The notes under the pieces: generated by a model | Databases searched by the model: none | What the model was told of the DNA's origin: nothing | Seen by the model: only the letters and a program-made list of their open reading frames with translations | Position numbers and translations under genes: made by a program | Shown: one piece after another, positions 45,596 through 55,186 of the stretch | Layout of the letters: each line of letters opens with the position of its first letter | Position numbering within the stretch: position 1 is the stretch's first letter | NCBI RefSeq assembly: GCF_015351245.1 | Contig: NZ_JADKSO010000005.1 | Coordinates: forward strand, 156,052 to 220,051 | Direction: 5' to 3' | Source: Rathayibacter sp. VKM Ac-2879 | GTDB taxonomy: Bacteria > Actinomycetota > Actinomycetes > Actinomycetales > Microbacteriaceae | DNA length: 64,000 bases

Positions 45596-46500
45596 GAACC
45601 GTCTCCGTCGTCATTCCCACCATTGGTCGTCACGAGCTGCACGCGGCCGTCACGTCGGCTCTCGCTCAGCTGCATCCAGTACACGAAGTCCTCGTCGTCG
45701 CCGATACTCTCGACGAGATCGATATTCCCGACGATGAGCGCGTCTGCCTCGTTCGTGTCGGTCCTGGGGCGGGCGGCAACGTCGCTCGACAGACGGGGAT
45801 CGAGCTGGCGACCGGCGACTTCATCGCTCTGCTCGACGACGATGACATATGGTTCCCGGAGAAGCTGGCGAAGCAGTTCGAGGCGGTCGACGCCGCCGAG
45901 GGGGCTGCTGAGACGTGGATCGCAAGTTGTCGTGTCTCGGTCGCCGGTCACGAGCGGGGAGCCCTCGTATGGCCCGACCGCCTGATCCAGCCCAGTGAGT
46001 CTCTCGTCGAGTATCTCTTCCTCAAGCGGAAAGTGCGGGGAGGAACCGGGTTCATCCAGGCCTCGTGCCTTCTCTTTCCTCGAGCGCTGGCGTTGACGAC
46101 GCCGTTCGATCGGTCTCTGCGTTTCCACCAGGACGTCAGCTGGCTCGTCGATGTCGCACATGCCCACCCGAACCTCACCGTCGTGCAGTCGCCGGATGCT
46201 CTCGGTGTCTATTTGGTGACCCCGGGCTCGGGATCCGTCTCGCAGAGCATCAAAGCAGACGCCTCGGTCGAATGGGCGCTCGAGAGGCTGGCGCCCGACG
46301 GGCGGAGGGTTCTCGGCGATTTCATCTTGACGCAGAGCCTCCTCCTCGCTCGACGCGCAGGATCTCCCCGAGCAGTGCTGCGGATTATGGTCAGAGGGAT
46401 GTCGGTCGGTCGGCCGGGTCTCCCGGCCGTCGCCTACGGATGTGTCTCGCTCGCCAAGGTCGTGCTTGCTCGGGTCCTCGGTCGTCGCGTCGTCGGCTGA
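45592..46500 (+). CDS. glycosyltransferase family 2
   Basis: GT-A fold enzyme of 302 residues, last gene of the operon that starts at 43476. It begins TVSVVIPTIGRHEL and has LLDDDDIWFPEKLAKQFEAV, where the DDD holds the metal ion. FIQASCLLFPRAL is the acceptor-side block and FHQDVSWLVD the ED-equivalent. The ATG overlaps the preceding stop. It converges on the large secreted hydrolase gene; 37 nt separate the stops. The donor sugar is unknown. Confidence 0.88.
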   Translation: MRTVSVVIPTIGRHELHAAVTSALAQLHPVHEVLVVADTLDEIDIPDDERVCLVRVGPGAGGNVARQTGIELATGDFIALLDDDDIWFPEKLAKQFEAVDAAEGAAETWIASCRVSVAGHERGALVWPDRLIQPSESLVEYLFLKRKVRGGTGFIQASCLLFPRALALTTPFDRSLRFHQDVSWLVDVAHAHPNLTVVQSPDALGVYLVTPGSGSVSQSIKADASVEWALERLAPDGRRVLGDFILTQSLLLARRAGSPRAVLRIMVRGMSVGRPGLPAVAYGCVSLAKVVLARVLGRRVVG

Positions 46501-46537
46501 CGGGCGGCCGGGTCCTCGACGATCGAGGATCCGAGCG

Positions 46538-49500
46538 TCACTGTTTGGCGAATGACTGTGTCGTCGAGATCGGCTCGCCTTCCGTCGGGGTCAGAGTGAC
46601 CTTCGCGACGTAGCTCCCCACCGGCGAGACACTACCGTCATATCTTCTCCCGTCCCAGAGCACCGACGATTCCCCGGCATCGAAGTAGCTCTGATTGACG
46701 ATCGTTCGGATGACGACGCCGCTTGGTGTGAGAATCTGGACCGTCATGCGATGCCTATCGCCCCCTATCCAGCTGATCTCGGTGGCAGCGCCCGATCCGG
46801 CCGCGGGGGCGGACACCGACATCGGTGAAGCCACGAATGTCGGAAGCGCTCCCAAGTCGACATCAATGAGACCGCCCGTCGCGGGAGCGGAAGTCGTGCC
46901 GTCGGCATTCGTGACGGACGCCTCCGATCCCGTCACGGGGAGACTTGTCTGGACGTCGTCGGCCGTATAGACCGCCTGCGTGCTTCCTTCGTTGTTCAGA
47001 AGAACCGTTCCGTGGATGTTGACGCCATAGTCGGCGGTGATGTCGTCGATCATGATGGTTCCACTGGTGATGCCTGACGTTCCTTTGTAGGCGAACACGT
47101 CCGTCAGCTTCATCGGGTAGTCCCACACTCCGTCGTTGTCGCCGCCGGCATGCGTGTAATTTCCGTTCATGCCATCTGAATAGAGGGTCATCTTCTTCCA
47201 GCCCGGCACTCCCGAGTTGCCCACCAGCGCTTGGAACCGTTCGCCGGTCGCGTCGAGGAGTTTCAGGTAGATAGGGCTCATACTTCCGTCGCCGTACACC
47301 CAGACCGAGACGGCGGTCGGCTCTCCGGGTAGCAGCTGATTGGTGGAGATCTGGCCTCCCTTGGACGTCCCGCTGTAGCTGTAATCGAGGCGGAATCCGC
47401 CGGCGCCGCTGTGCCGCGAGGTCGTGACCGAAAGCCGCGCCGAACCGCCGGAAATGCCTGCAGACGTGAATCCGCTCGTCGAGGCCAGGTCGTTCACACG
47501 AACAGACGAGTCTAAGGCTGTAGCTGCGGCCGGTCCTGAGGACTCCGCACCGTCGAACGCGGCTCCGATGTCCTTCAGAACGTCGTACGCAGGCTTCTTC
47601 CTCCCGTCTTTCGTCGTCAAAGCGAAAGTATCCAGGCGTGCTTGCGGGTTGTCGCCGCCGACGAGGTTGTACCAAGTGATTCCCGCGATGCCTCGTGCCG
47701 CAGCGTCGAGATAGGTCTGGGACAGGTACGTGGCCTGGTCGGCTTCGCTCGTCGCTCCATCGCAGTCTGTGCACGTGGGCCACCCGACTTCGGTGATCCA
47801 TAGAGAGCGTCCGGGCGCCGTCCGTCCCAGGTAACTCGCGGCAGCGTCCAGCCAGGTCTCCGTCTGGCCTGATGTCGGTGCGCCCTTGGAATAGGAGTGG
47901 ATCGCAAGGCCGTCATAGGACGAGCCTGCGTTCGCGCTTTCGATCCCTCTCATGAAGGACAGGTCGAAGCCTGCCAGTCCTCCGACGAGTACCGTCGCAG
48001 AAGGATCGCTGGCTTTGATCGCTGCGTATGTCGCTTTGAGCAGCTGTCCATAGGCCTGCCCGTCTGGGCCCGGCTTCCAATACAACGCGGTATTGGGCTC
48101 GTTCCAGACTTCCCAGACATGAACTTTTCCCTTGTAGCGGTCGACGACCGCCGAGGCGTAGTCCGTGAAATCTGAGATGTTGGTGGGCGGATAGTATTCG
48201 ATGTCGGAGGCCGGTGTGCCGGCGGGTGCCGACGAGGCCCAGGGCGCCGTGTAGACGAGCTTTCCAATCATCTCGACGTTCCGCGCGTCCGTTATCGCTA
48301 CGGCCTGATCGAACTTAGCCCAGTCGAAGAAGCCTTTCCGTGGCTCCACGCGCTTCCACTCGAACTCCTCTCGGTCGTACCTGAGGGAAGCCTCCTCCAT
48401 GAGCGCTGCTTGCCGATCGGCTTTGGCTGGGTCGTCGAGCGAGGTCAAGAATGCGTTCACGCCGGCGATCGACCGCGGCTCGTTCGCTGATGCACGAGCT
48501 GTCACTCCGGTCGTGTAAGGGTTCGAGGCGACGACATCCGCACTTGAGAGAACTCCATCAGGAGAGGTGTCGTAGGCGAGTTGTGCTTTCACCGATCCCG
48601 CCATCGGTTCACCTGAACCATCGGTGCCATCGAAACCTACGGTGATCGGGCCGGCGGCGGACGCCGTTCCCGTGAAGGTTTTCGTGTGGCCCGAGAGGTC
48701 GGACAGCGTGAGAGCGTAATCGCCCGGGGCTCCCGCGGTGAAGGATACGGTGGTCGTCTCGCCTGCGGCTGACGAGAATCGCGAATCCGCCGCTGCAGGG
48801 ATGCTCCATCCCTCGGACTTGACCCGCAGGTTGTCGACGAGCACGGACCCCGTCGCTGGCGCTGTCCCGTTTCGTGCGATGTTGAGACCGAGAAGAGTGA
48901 GCGGGTAGTCGAGGACGCCATCGCTGTTTCCGTGGCGACTGATGGCGGGCGGTCGTGTGAGATCGACTGTCGTCGTCGCCCAACGCGACAACCGAAGGGC
49001 GTCGGTCAGATAGAGGAAGTTCTCTCCCGTGGCGTCCTCGAGTACGACATAGACGGAGTTGTACGAGCTGTCCCCCTTGAGATCGATCATGAGGGAGGAG
49101 ATGGGCGCCGTGGCGATCGTCTCCGGCGTACTGTTCGTCTCCAGCGATGCATTCCCTGCGCTGACGTCGTATGCAAGCGACAGCGAGCCGGGTCCCTCCG
49201 TCCGATCGGTGGAGGTCGATGTCACGACGCTTCCGGTTCCCGTGCTTACCCATCGACCGTCGTTCGTGTCGAAAGGGTCGACGAGTGTGCTCGCCGAATC
49301 CGAGGCTGCGACGGTCACGACGAAGGGGAGTCCGCTCTGGGTGCTCCCGGCGGACGACACCGATCCATCGGGCATCGTGTCGTGAAGGAAGATGCCCGAT
49401 ACCTCGCCCGACATCGCCTGACCGCTATCCGAGCTGCCATCCCAGGTCAGAGTCTGCGGTCCGGCTTGGGTCACCGTCCCGGCTAAGGTTCGAAGGAGCC

Positions 49501-51010
49501 CGTCAGACGTGCGCAGCTGTAGCGAATAGTCTCCGGGCGTCGCTGCGTCGAAAGAGAGGGCAAGCGGATTGCCGGCCCGGGGGGTGAAGAAACTCGTGGC
49601 GGCGGTCGGGGTGGTCCAGCCTGTGGTGATCGCGCGAATGTTGTCGAAAATGACGGACCCGGTCGCAGGCTGGCTGCCGTTTCGAACGACGCTGACGCTT
49701 CGTAGAGTCAGAGGCAGGTCGAGAACCTTGTCCTGATCTCCTCCAGAACTTGCGGTGGGAGCCTTCGTCAAGTCCATCGTGGCGGTCGACCACGTCGTAG
49801 TCCTCATCGCATCGGCGCGGTAGACAAAGTCTTCGCCCGAGGCATCACGAAGCTTCATGTACACCGTGTTGTACGACGCGTCGCCCTTGAGATCGACTTT
49901 CAACGCGGTGATCGGGCTGCTCGTGACAGCCTGCGCCGGCGTCCGCGACACCTCCACGTTCGACGTCCTGATGTCGTAGTCGATCCGCAGGGCGGAGCTT
50001 CCCTCCGTCTTGTTAGAGAGGGAGGGCGAGATGGTGGCGGTTCCGCTTGTGGTCGACCACGGTCCCGCACCGGACTCAAACCCGTCGACCAGTGATGTGA
50101 CGGCGCCCGCGGGGTCGCTGTCCGCGACTGTCGTCATAAGCGGGATGCCCGTTTGGGTGCGGAGCGCGTCGAGGGTGCCGTCCGCCGTGGAGTCATGCTG
50201 GAAGACGGCCTTGATGTTTCCTCTCATCAAGGACCCGTTGTCGTCGAGTCCGTCCCAGGGGACCGCCACAGCGTCGCCCGATGTCGATCCGGTGAGGGTA
50301 CGGACCCGGCCCTCTCCGTCCCGAAGGGCGATCGAGTAGTCGCCCGCGCCTCCGGGCGTGAACGCCAGGGTCGTCGACTCGCCCTTCGAGGGAGCGAAGT
50401 ACGGTGATTGAGCGGCGGGCAGGCCCCAGCCGCTGGGAGTCTCTCGCAGGTTGTCGAGTGTGACGTTTCCTCGTGCGGGCTGGCTGCCGTTGCGCACCAC
50501 AAGAACGCGGGAAAAAACAAACGGTGCATCGAGCACGCCGTCGGCATTCCCGCCGGAAGAGCCTGCGGCCGGCTTTCGCAGATCGATCGTGACGGGGTAC
50601 AGGCTCGATGAGCGCATGGCGTCGACGCGGTACATGAAGAACTCGCCCGTCGCATCGCGAAGCTTCAGATATACCGTGTTGTATGAACCGTCGCCCTTGA
50701 GGTCGATCGTGAGAGAAGTCGACGGTGCCGTGAGCACGGGAGAGTTTGAGACGGTGCGCTCGACCTCGGCAGTCCCGCCCGAAAGGTCGTAGTCCAGAGA
50801 GAATGAGGACGCGCCCTCCGTGAGAGCTGGTGCTCGTGTGACAGTCGGCGCACCGGCGACGCGGGTCCACTGGCCGCTGTCTCCTTCGAATCCCTCGAGA
50901 AGGTTCGGCGTCGGCGCCCCTATTGCCGCACTGGGGAACGCGGCCAGTGACGTGACACTGAGGGCCGCGATCAGAATCGCCACGTTCCACGGTCGCCCGA
51001 TACGTCTCAT
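46538..51010 (-). CDS. large secreted multidomain glycoside hydrolase (PslG/GH39-like) with triplicated N-terminal modules
   Basis: A 1490-residue exported protein with a signal peptide at residues 1-32 (RRIGRPWNVAILIAALSVTS, then AIGA). Three modules of about 270 residues follow, each a carbohydrate-binding-like beta sandwich (LKGDxSYNTVYLKLRDATGE) plus an FlgD-type Ig unit (WDGxxDxG). A TIM-barrel hydrolase then occupies about 845-1155. Acid/base E971 lies in WEVWNEPN and nucleophile E1074 in WITEVGWPTC. A further carbohydrate-binding module and a C-terminal FlgD-Ig domain end it. ATG 51010 follows GGGAG; ATG 51034 is the alternative. A shorter paralogue lies at 55187. A polymer-trimming role like PslG is inferred from the locus. 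Confidence 0.86.
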   Translation of the reverse strand: MRRIGRPWNVAILIAALSVTSLAAFPSAAIGAPTPNLLEGFEGDSGQWTRVAGAPTVTRAPALTEGASSFSLDYDLSGGTAEVERTVSNSPVLTAPSTSLTIDLKGDGSYNTVYLKLRDATGEFFMYRVDAMRSSSLYPVTIDLRKPAAGSSGGNADGVLDAPFVFSRVLVVRNGSQPARGNVTLDNLRETPSGWGLPAAQSPYFAPSKGESTTLAFTPGGAGDYSIALRDGEGRVRTLTGSTSGDAVAVPWDGLDDNGSLMRGNIKAVFQHDSTADGTLDALRTQTGIPLMTTVADSDPAGAVTSLVDGFESGAGPWSTTSGTATISPSLSNKTEGSSALRIDYDIRTSNVEVSRTPAQAVTSSPITALKVDLKGDASYNTVYMKLRDASGEDFVYRADAMRTTTWSTATMDLTKAPTASSGGDQDKVLDLPLTLRSVSVVRNGSQPATGSVIFDNIRAITTGWTTPTAATSFFTPRAGNPLALSFDAATPGDYSLQLRTSDGLLRTLAGTVTQAGPQTLTWDGSSDSGQAMSGEVSGIFLHDTMPDGSVSSAGSTQSGLPFVVTVAASDSASTLVDPFDTNDGRWVSTGTGSVVTSTSTDRTEGPGSLSLAYDVSAGNASLETNSTPETIATAPISSLMIDLKGDSSYNSVYVVLEDATGENFLYLTDALRLSRWATTTVDLTRPPAISRHGNSDGVLDYPLTLLGLNIARNGTAPATGSVLVDNLRVKSEGWSIPAAADSRFSSAAGETTTVSFTAGAPGDYALTLSDLSGHTKTFTGTASAAGPITVGFDGTDGSGEPMAGSVKAQLAYDTSPDGVLSSADVVASNPYTTGVTARASANEPRSIAGVNAFLTSLDDPAKADRQAALMEEASLRYDREEFEWKRVEPRKGFFDWAKFDQAVAITDARNVEMIGKLVYTAPWASSAPAGTPASDIEYYPPTNISDFTDYASAVVDRYKGKVHVWEVWNEPNTALYWKPGPDGQAYGQLLKATYAAIKASDPSATVLVGGLAGFDLSFMRGIESANAGSSYDGLAIHSYSKGAPTSGQTETWLDAAASYLGRTAPGRSLWITEVGWPTCTDCDGATSEADQATYLSQTYLDAAARGIAGITWYNLVGGDNPQARLDTFALTTKDGRKKPAYDVLKDIGAAFDGAESSGPAAATALDSSVRVNDLASTSGFTSAGISGGSARLSVTTSRHSGAGGFRLDYSYSGTSKGGQISTNQLLPGEPTAVSVWVYGDGSMSPIYLKLLDATGERFQALVGNSGVPGWKKMTLYSDGMNGNYTHAGGDNDGVWDYPMKLTDVFAYKGTSGITSGTIMIDDITADYGVNIHGTVLLNNEGSTQAVYTADDVQTSLPVTGSEASVTNADGTTSAPATGGLIDVDLGALPTFVASPMSVSAPAAGSGAATEISWIGGDRHRMTVQILTPSGVVIRTIVNQSYFDAGESSVLWDGRRYDGSVSPVGSYVAKVTLTPTEGEPISTTQSFAKQ
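48480..50905 (-). repeat. three tandem ~810-nt coding modules in the large hydrolase
   Basis: Module boundaries fall near 50905, 50095, 49285 and 48480. Each module repeats the same protein landmarks in order: a GFE/PFD-type start, TEG, a YD segment, LKGDxSYNTVY, LRDATGE/LEDATGE, GxSGGN-like turn, VRNGxxPAxG, DN(I/L)R, and a closing WDGxxDxG. Nucleotide identity is low enough that the copies are not recent. The paralogue at 55187 has only one such module before its barrel. Confidence 0.82.
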
Positions 51011-51474
51011 AACGTCTCCCAGGGTGCGCGTCATCGCCGATATTGACTATGACATCGGCGCGGACTTTCTCTGATGGGTATATTTCATGCCGTACCGAAT
51101 GACTGTGCTCGTTCAGGTTCTTCGAAGGTTCCGCATCGCGGCGCCTTCGGTTTCTTTTGTATCTTTTGCGCTGGGTGTCACGCGCTCGTGATGCCAGTTC
51201 TTCGAATCCTGTCGGTGCGTGCCTCGAATGCGGCACAGTGCAAGCGTGTCATGGCCCCCCTCCTTGGGGATGGCGAGGTTGTCCCCCAGTCGAGGTACGT
51301 AGGACGGCGAGGAACGTCGCGTTTGCGCTCGGGCCGCCAACGAGTCGTTCGTCGCCGAGGGCGGACAGGGTGATCACTCCCCGCCGGGGAGATGCTTCGG
51401 TACGTCCGCGGGACACGCGGACCGCTGGTGCCGCTGCGGCGCGATCTCGACGCTCTTGTCGTGCGACTCGAGTG
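51011..51474. other. 464-nt gap upstream of the large hydrolase
   Basis: No frame here is convincing as a gene. Reading toward the hydrolase, AAATATACCC near 51083 is the only AT-rich promoter-like patch. The region also has to hold the 3' end of the nucleotidyltransferase transcript, but no strong terminator is evident. Confidence 0.4.
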
Positions 51475-52953
<1,479 letters not shown>

Positions 52954-53109
52954 GCTCCTCCTCGTACGGCCCCGAGCGGGTTGGATGCTTTTTCACGTTG
53001 CCGGCTGACCTGAGCCGATCCCTTTAGCTTAGAGCGCCCGCTTCGACAGCCAAGTCCTGCTCTCTCCGCCACGGGCTTCGCCCGCTCGACGCAGGGACCT
53101 TGATTCGCC

Positions 53110-53781
53110 TCACTTCATCGATGGACGAGCGAGGATCGGTATCCACCGCGGCGGCGGCGCACATCGCGTCGTCGTGAGCATCTTGAGGTAGCCGGCGGTC
53201 TGATAGGCGTACTCGAAGATCCACCCTCCGAGGTCTGCCGGCTCGGCCGATGCCCTCATCCATGTACGGCCGTCCCAACATCGGGCGAGGATGAGTCGCG
53301 CGCGTTCCAGGTGCGGCGTCTGTGTGATCACGATCACGTCTTTCCAGCCGTTCCGTTGAGCCAACTGGGCGAGTACCTCTCCCTCTCCGCTGGTGGTCTC
53401 GGGTACAGCAACAAAGCAGATCACCACGATGGTGGGGTCGTCGCAGACCGAGACATCTCGCTCTCCGACAGGCGCGATATAGTCCGCCCACCAGACCGAG
53501 ACGACGAGGGTCTTGGCGATTCCCGCGACGACCATCCGCCGGGCAAGCTCGGTCCTTGCGTGAGTCGCAGGCCCGAGGACGAGGACCGCATCTGCGTGCT
53601 CCGGCACGTCGTCCTCCCGCGGGAAGACGTACACCCAGGTCATCCCGGCAAGAAGCGCTGCCACCACGGCGGTCAAAATACGTATCGGCGTCTTGAGCCG
53701 AGACCGCCTGGTGGGTGACGTGGCGTCAACGATGGTTGCTTCCCCAATCGGTCCTCGGAGGGAGACGTTGTCGCAGCACAC
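53110..53781 (-). CDS. YdcF/SanA-like DUF218 membrane protein
   Basis: A 223-residue protein with one N-terminal membrane helix (about residues 31-50, ILTAVVAALLAGMTWVYVF). A DUF218-type domain follows: HADAVLVLGPA, RTELARRMVVAGIAKTLVVS, and VIVITQTPHLERARLILARC, corresponding to the family's TxxxHxxRA block. The family is linked to envelope and polysaccharide functions, such as vancomycin-resistance SanA and YdcF, with no settled chemistry. The GTG start at 53781 is uncertain. It lies between a GT2 gene and the nucleotidyltransferase gene on the same strand. Confidence 0.72.
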   Translation of the reverse strand: MCCDNVSLRGPIGEATIVDATSPTRRSRLKTPIRILTAVVAALLAGMTWVYVFPREDDVPEHADAVLVLGPATHARTELARRMVVAGIAKTLVVSVWWADYIAPVGERDVSVCDDPTIVVICFVAVPETTSGEGEVLAQLAQRNGWKDVIVITQTPHLERARLILARCWDGRTWMRASAEPADLGGWIFEYAYQTAGYLKMLTTTRCAPPPRWIPILARPSMK

Positions 53782-53806
53782 GAGAAAGGGATGCCGCGCG
53801 CCCCAT

Positions 53807-54715
53807 CTATGGTGTCGTCGACGAGGCAGGACGCGAATACTCCTGCACCAAGCGATCCGACACTGCGCCCAACCACCCGAGACCGCGTGTGATGTGGCAC
53901 GTGTCCTTCAGGCGGAGGCCTTTGCCCACAAGGAGAGCGGCCGCCGTTCGCAGCACACCGTACGCGATGTTCCCTATTCCCTTGGCGGCCAGCACCGGCC
54001 GCGAGGTCGTCGAGAGGAGCAGCCGACCCGAGACGTTATCGAGTCGAATGTAGCGACGCATCACCCATCTGAAGGTCAAGCGATCTGCGGGAACCCGTTC
54101 CGAGACTCGAGCGGAAGGCGACCACGCGACCCGGGCGCCCTGCTTGAGCAGCGGAGTGAAGAAGGCGGTGTCGCTCCCGCCGGTGCGAGAGAAGGCCTCG
54201 TCGAAGCGGGGATCGCCGGCAGATCGGAGAAACTCCGTGCGGACAAGCGTGTTGTTGGTCGCGGGCATCCGCGCCGTGATCCCCTCCTCTTCGTCGGGGC
54301 GCTGGATGTATCCTCCGCGCTCGATCCAGGCGGGGCTTCCTGCGGGAAAGAGAGAATCCACCGGCCCGCAGACGATGTCGGCGTTCAGCTGGGTCTCGAC
54401 GCGCAACAGATGCCCGAGCCACCCGCTCGACACGACCTCGTCGTCATCGACGAACACGATGTGAGTCGCGGAGCTTGGCACGCGGTCGAGGGCGGCGTTT
54501 CGAGCTGCGGCGATACCAGGCTTCGGCTCGATCGCGTATACGAGGGGTACAGAGGCGGCGTCCGCGATGGCCTTTCCCGATCCGTTCGCGTCGTTGTCGA
54601 TCACGATGACGCTGAACGGCGTACGAGAATATTCCTCCTCAAGAGAATCGAGTAGTTCTTGAAGCAGACCGGGCCGCTTATACGTCGCTACTGTGACGAC
54701 GACGTCGTGGTTCAC
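53807..54715 (-). CDS. glycosyltransferase family 2
   Basis: GT-A fold glycosyltransferase of 302 residues. It begins HDVVVTVATYKRPGLLQELL, with SVIVIDNDANGSG, IAAARNAALD and the metal-binding HIVFVDDDEVVSSGW. The acceptor-side ATNNTLVRTEFL and FDEAFSRTGGSDTAFFTPL are typical of GT2 enzymes. GTG 54715 is chosen because it gives a normal GT2 N-terminus; the longer frame up to 54922 is Arg/Ser-rich with no domain. It likely shares a transcript with the YdcF-like gene 25 nt downstream. Confidence 0.84.
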   Translation of the reverse strand: MNHDVVVTVATYKRPGLLQELLDSLEEEYSRTPFSVIVIDNDANGSGKAIADAASVPLVYAIEPKPGIAAARNAALDRVPSSATHIVFVDDDEVVSSGWLGHLLRVETQLNADIVCGPVDSLFPAGSPAWIERGGYIQRPDEEEGITARMPATNNTLVRTEFLRSAGDPRFDEAFSRTGGSDTAFFTPLLKQGARVAWSPSARVSERVPADRLTFRWVMRRYIRLDNVSGRLLLSTTSRPVLAAKGIGNIAYGVLRTAAALLVGKGLRLKDTCHITRGLGWLGAVSDRLVQEYSRPASSTTP

Positions 54716-55186
54716 CGTCGTGCCGTCACGAACGATCGACCAGCGCTGGCCTCGATCGAGGCGTGTCTCCTGTTCGCCGGAGGGTGAGATCGCCCCACGA
54801 GGACAGCTCCGTCTCCTGTGACGATGGGCGCTGTGGTCTTCGTCATGAGGCTCTCGACTTTCTTGGCGGAAGGAAAGTGCTCGCGCGCGCTGGTGCGGGC
54901 TACTCGAAGTAGTCGACCTCATCGTACTCAGTCCGCTCGGGCCGGCAGGGCGCGGCTACTCCTCGATACTGTCCCCACTCGGGGGGCTTCAGCCGTTCGA
55001 GGCCGGTCCGTGAGGTGACGGTGCCACCGTCAGGGGGGTGTGGTCGGGAAGGTTTCCTCAGCCGAACCCTGGATCCCCTAGGGCGCCCTACGGTCCGGTT
55101 ATGCGTAGGGCACGAGAGTGACGGAGACGAGGCGCGCCAGCGGGGCTGCTGTCGCGATCGGCTCGGCGCGGGTGGGCAGGAGAATG
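54716..55186. other. divergent control region between GT2 and the second hydrolase
   Basis: This gap of about 470 nt lies between two divergent genes. It contains the inverted repeat GCCCTAC (55085-55091) and GTAGGGC (55105-55111), 76 nt before the hydrolase start, with CCCTAGGG just before it. No clear -10 pair was fixed. In-frame extensions of the flanking genes into it lack domain content. Confidence 0.42.

Noticed and set aside
49283-50905. Recent direct duplication or CRISPR-like repeat
   Set aside because: The similarity is at protein-module level with about 810-nt spacing; no short identical repeats with unique spacers occur anywhere in the window.
51113-51340. 75-codon minus-strand frame considered as a possible precursor peptide for the PqqD protein
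   Set aside because: No ribosome site, no leader/core pattern, and basic composition typical of a chance frame.
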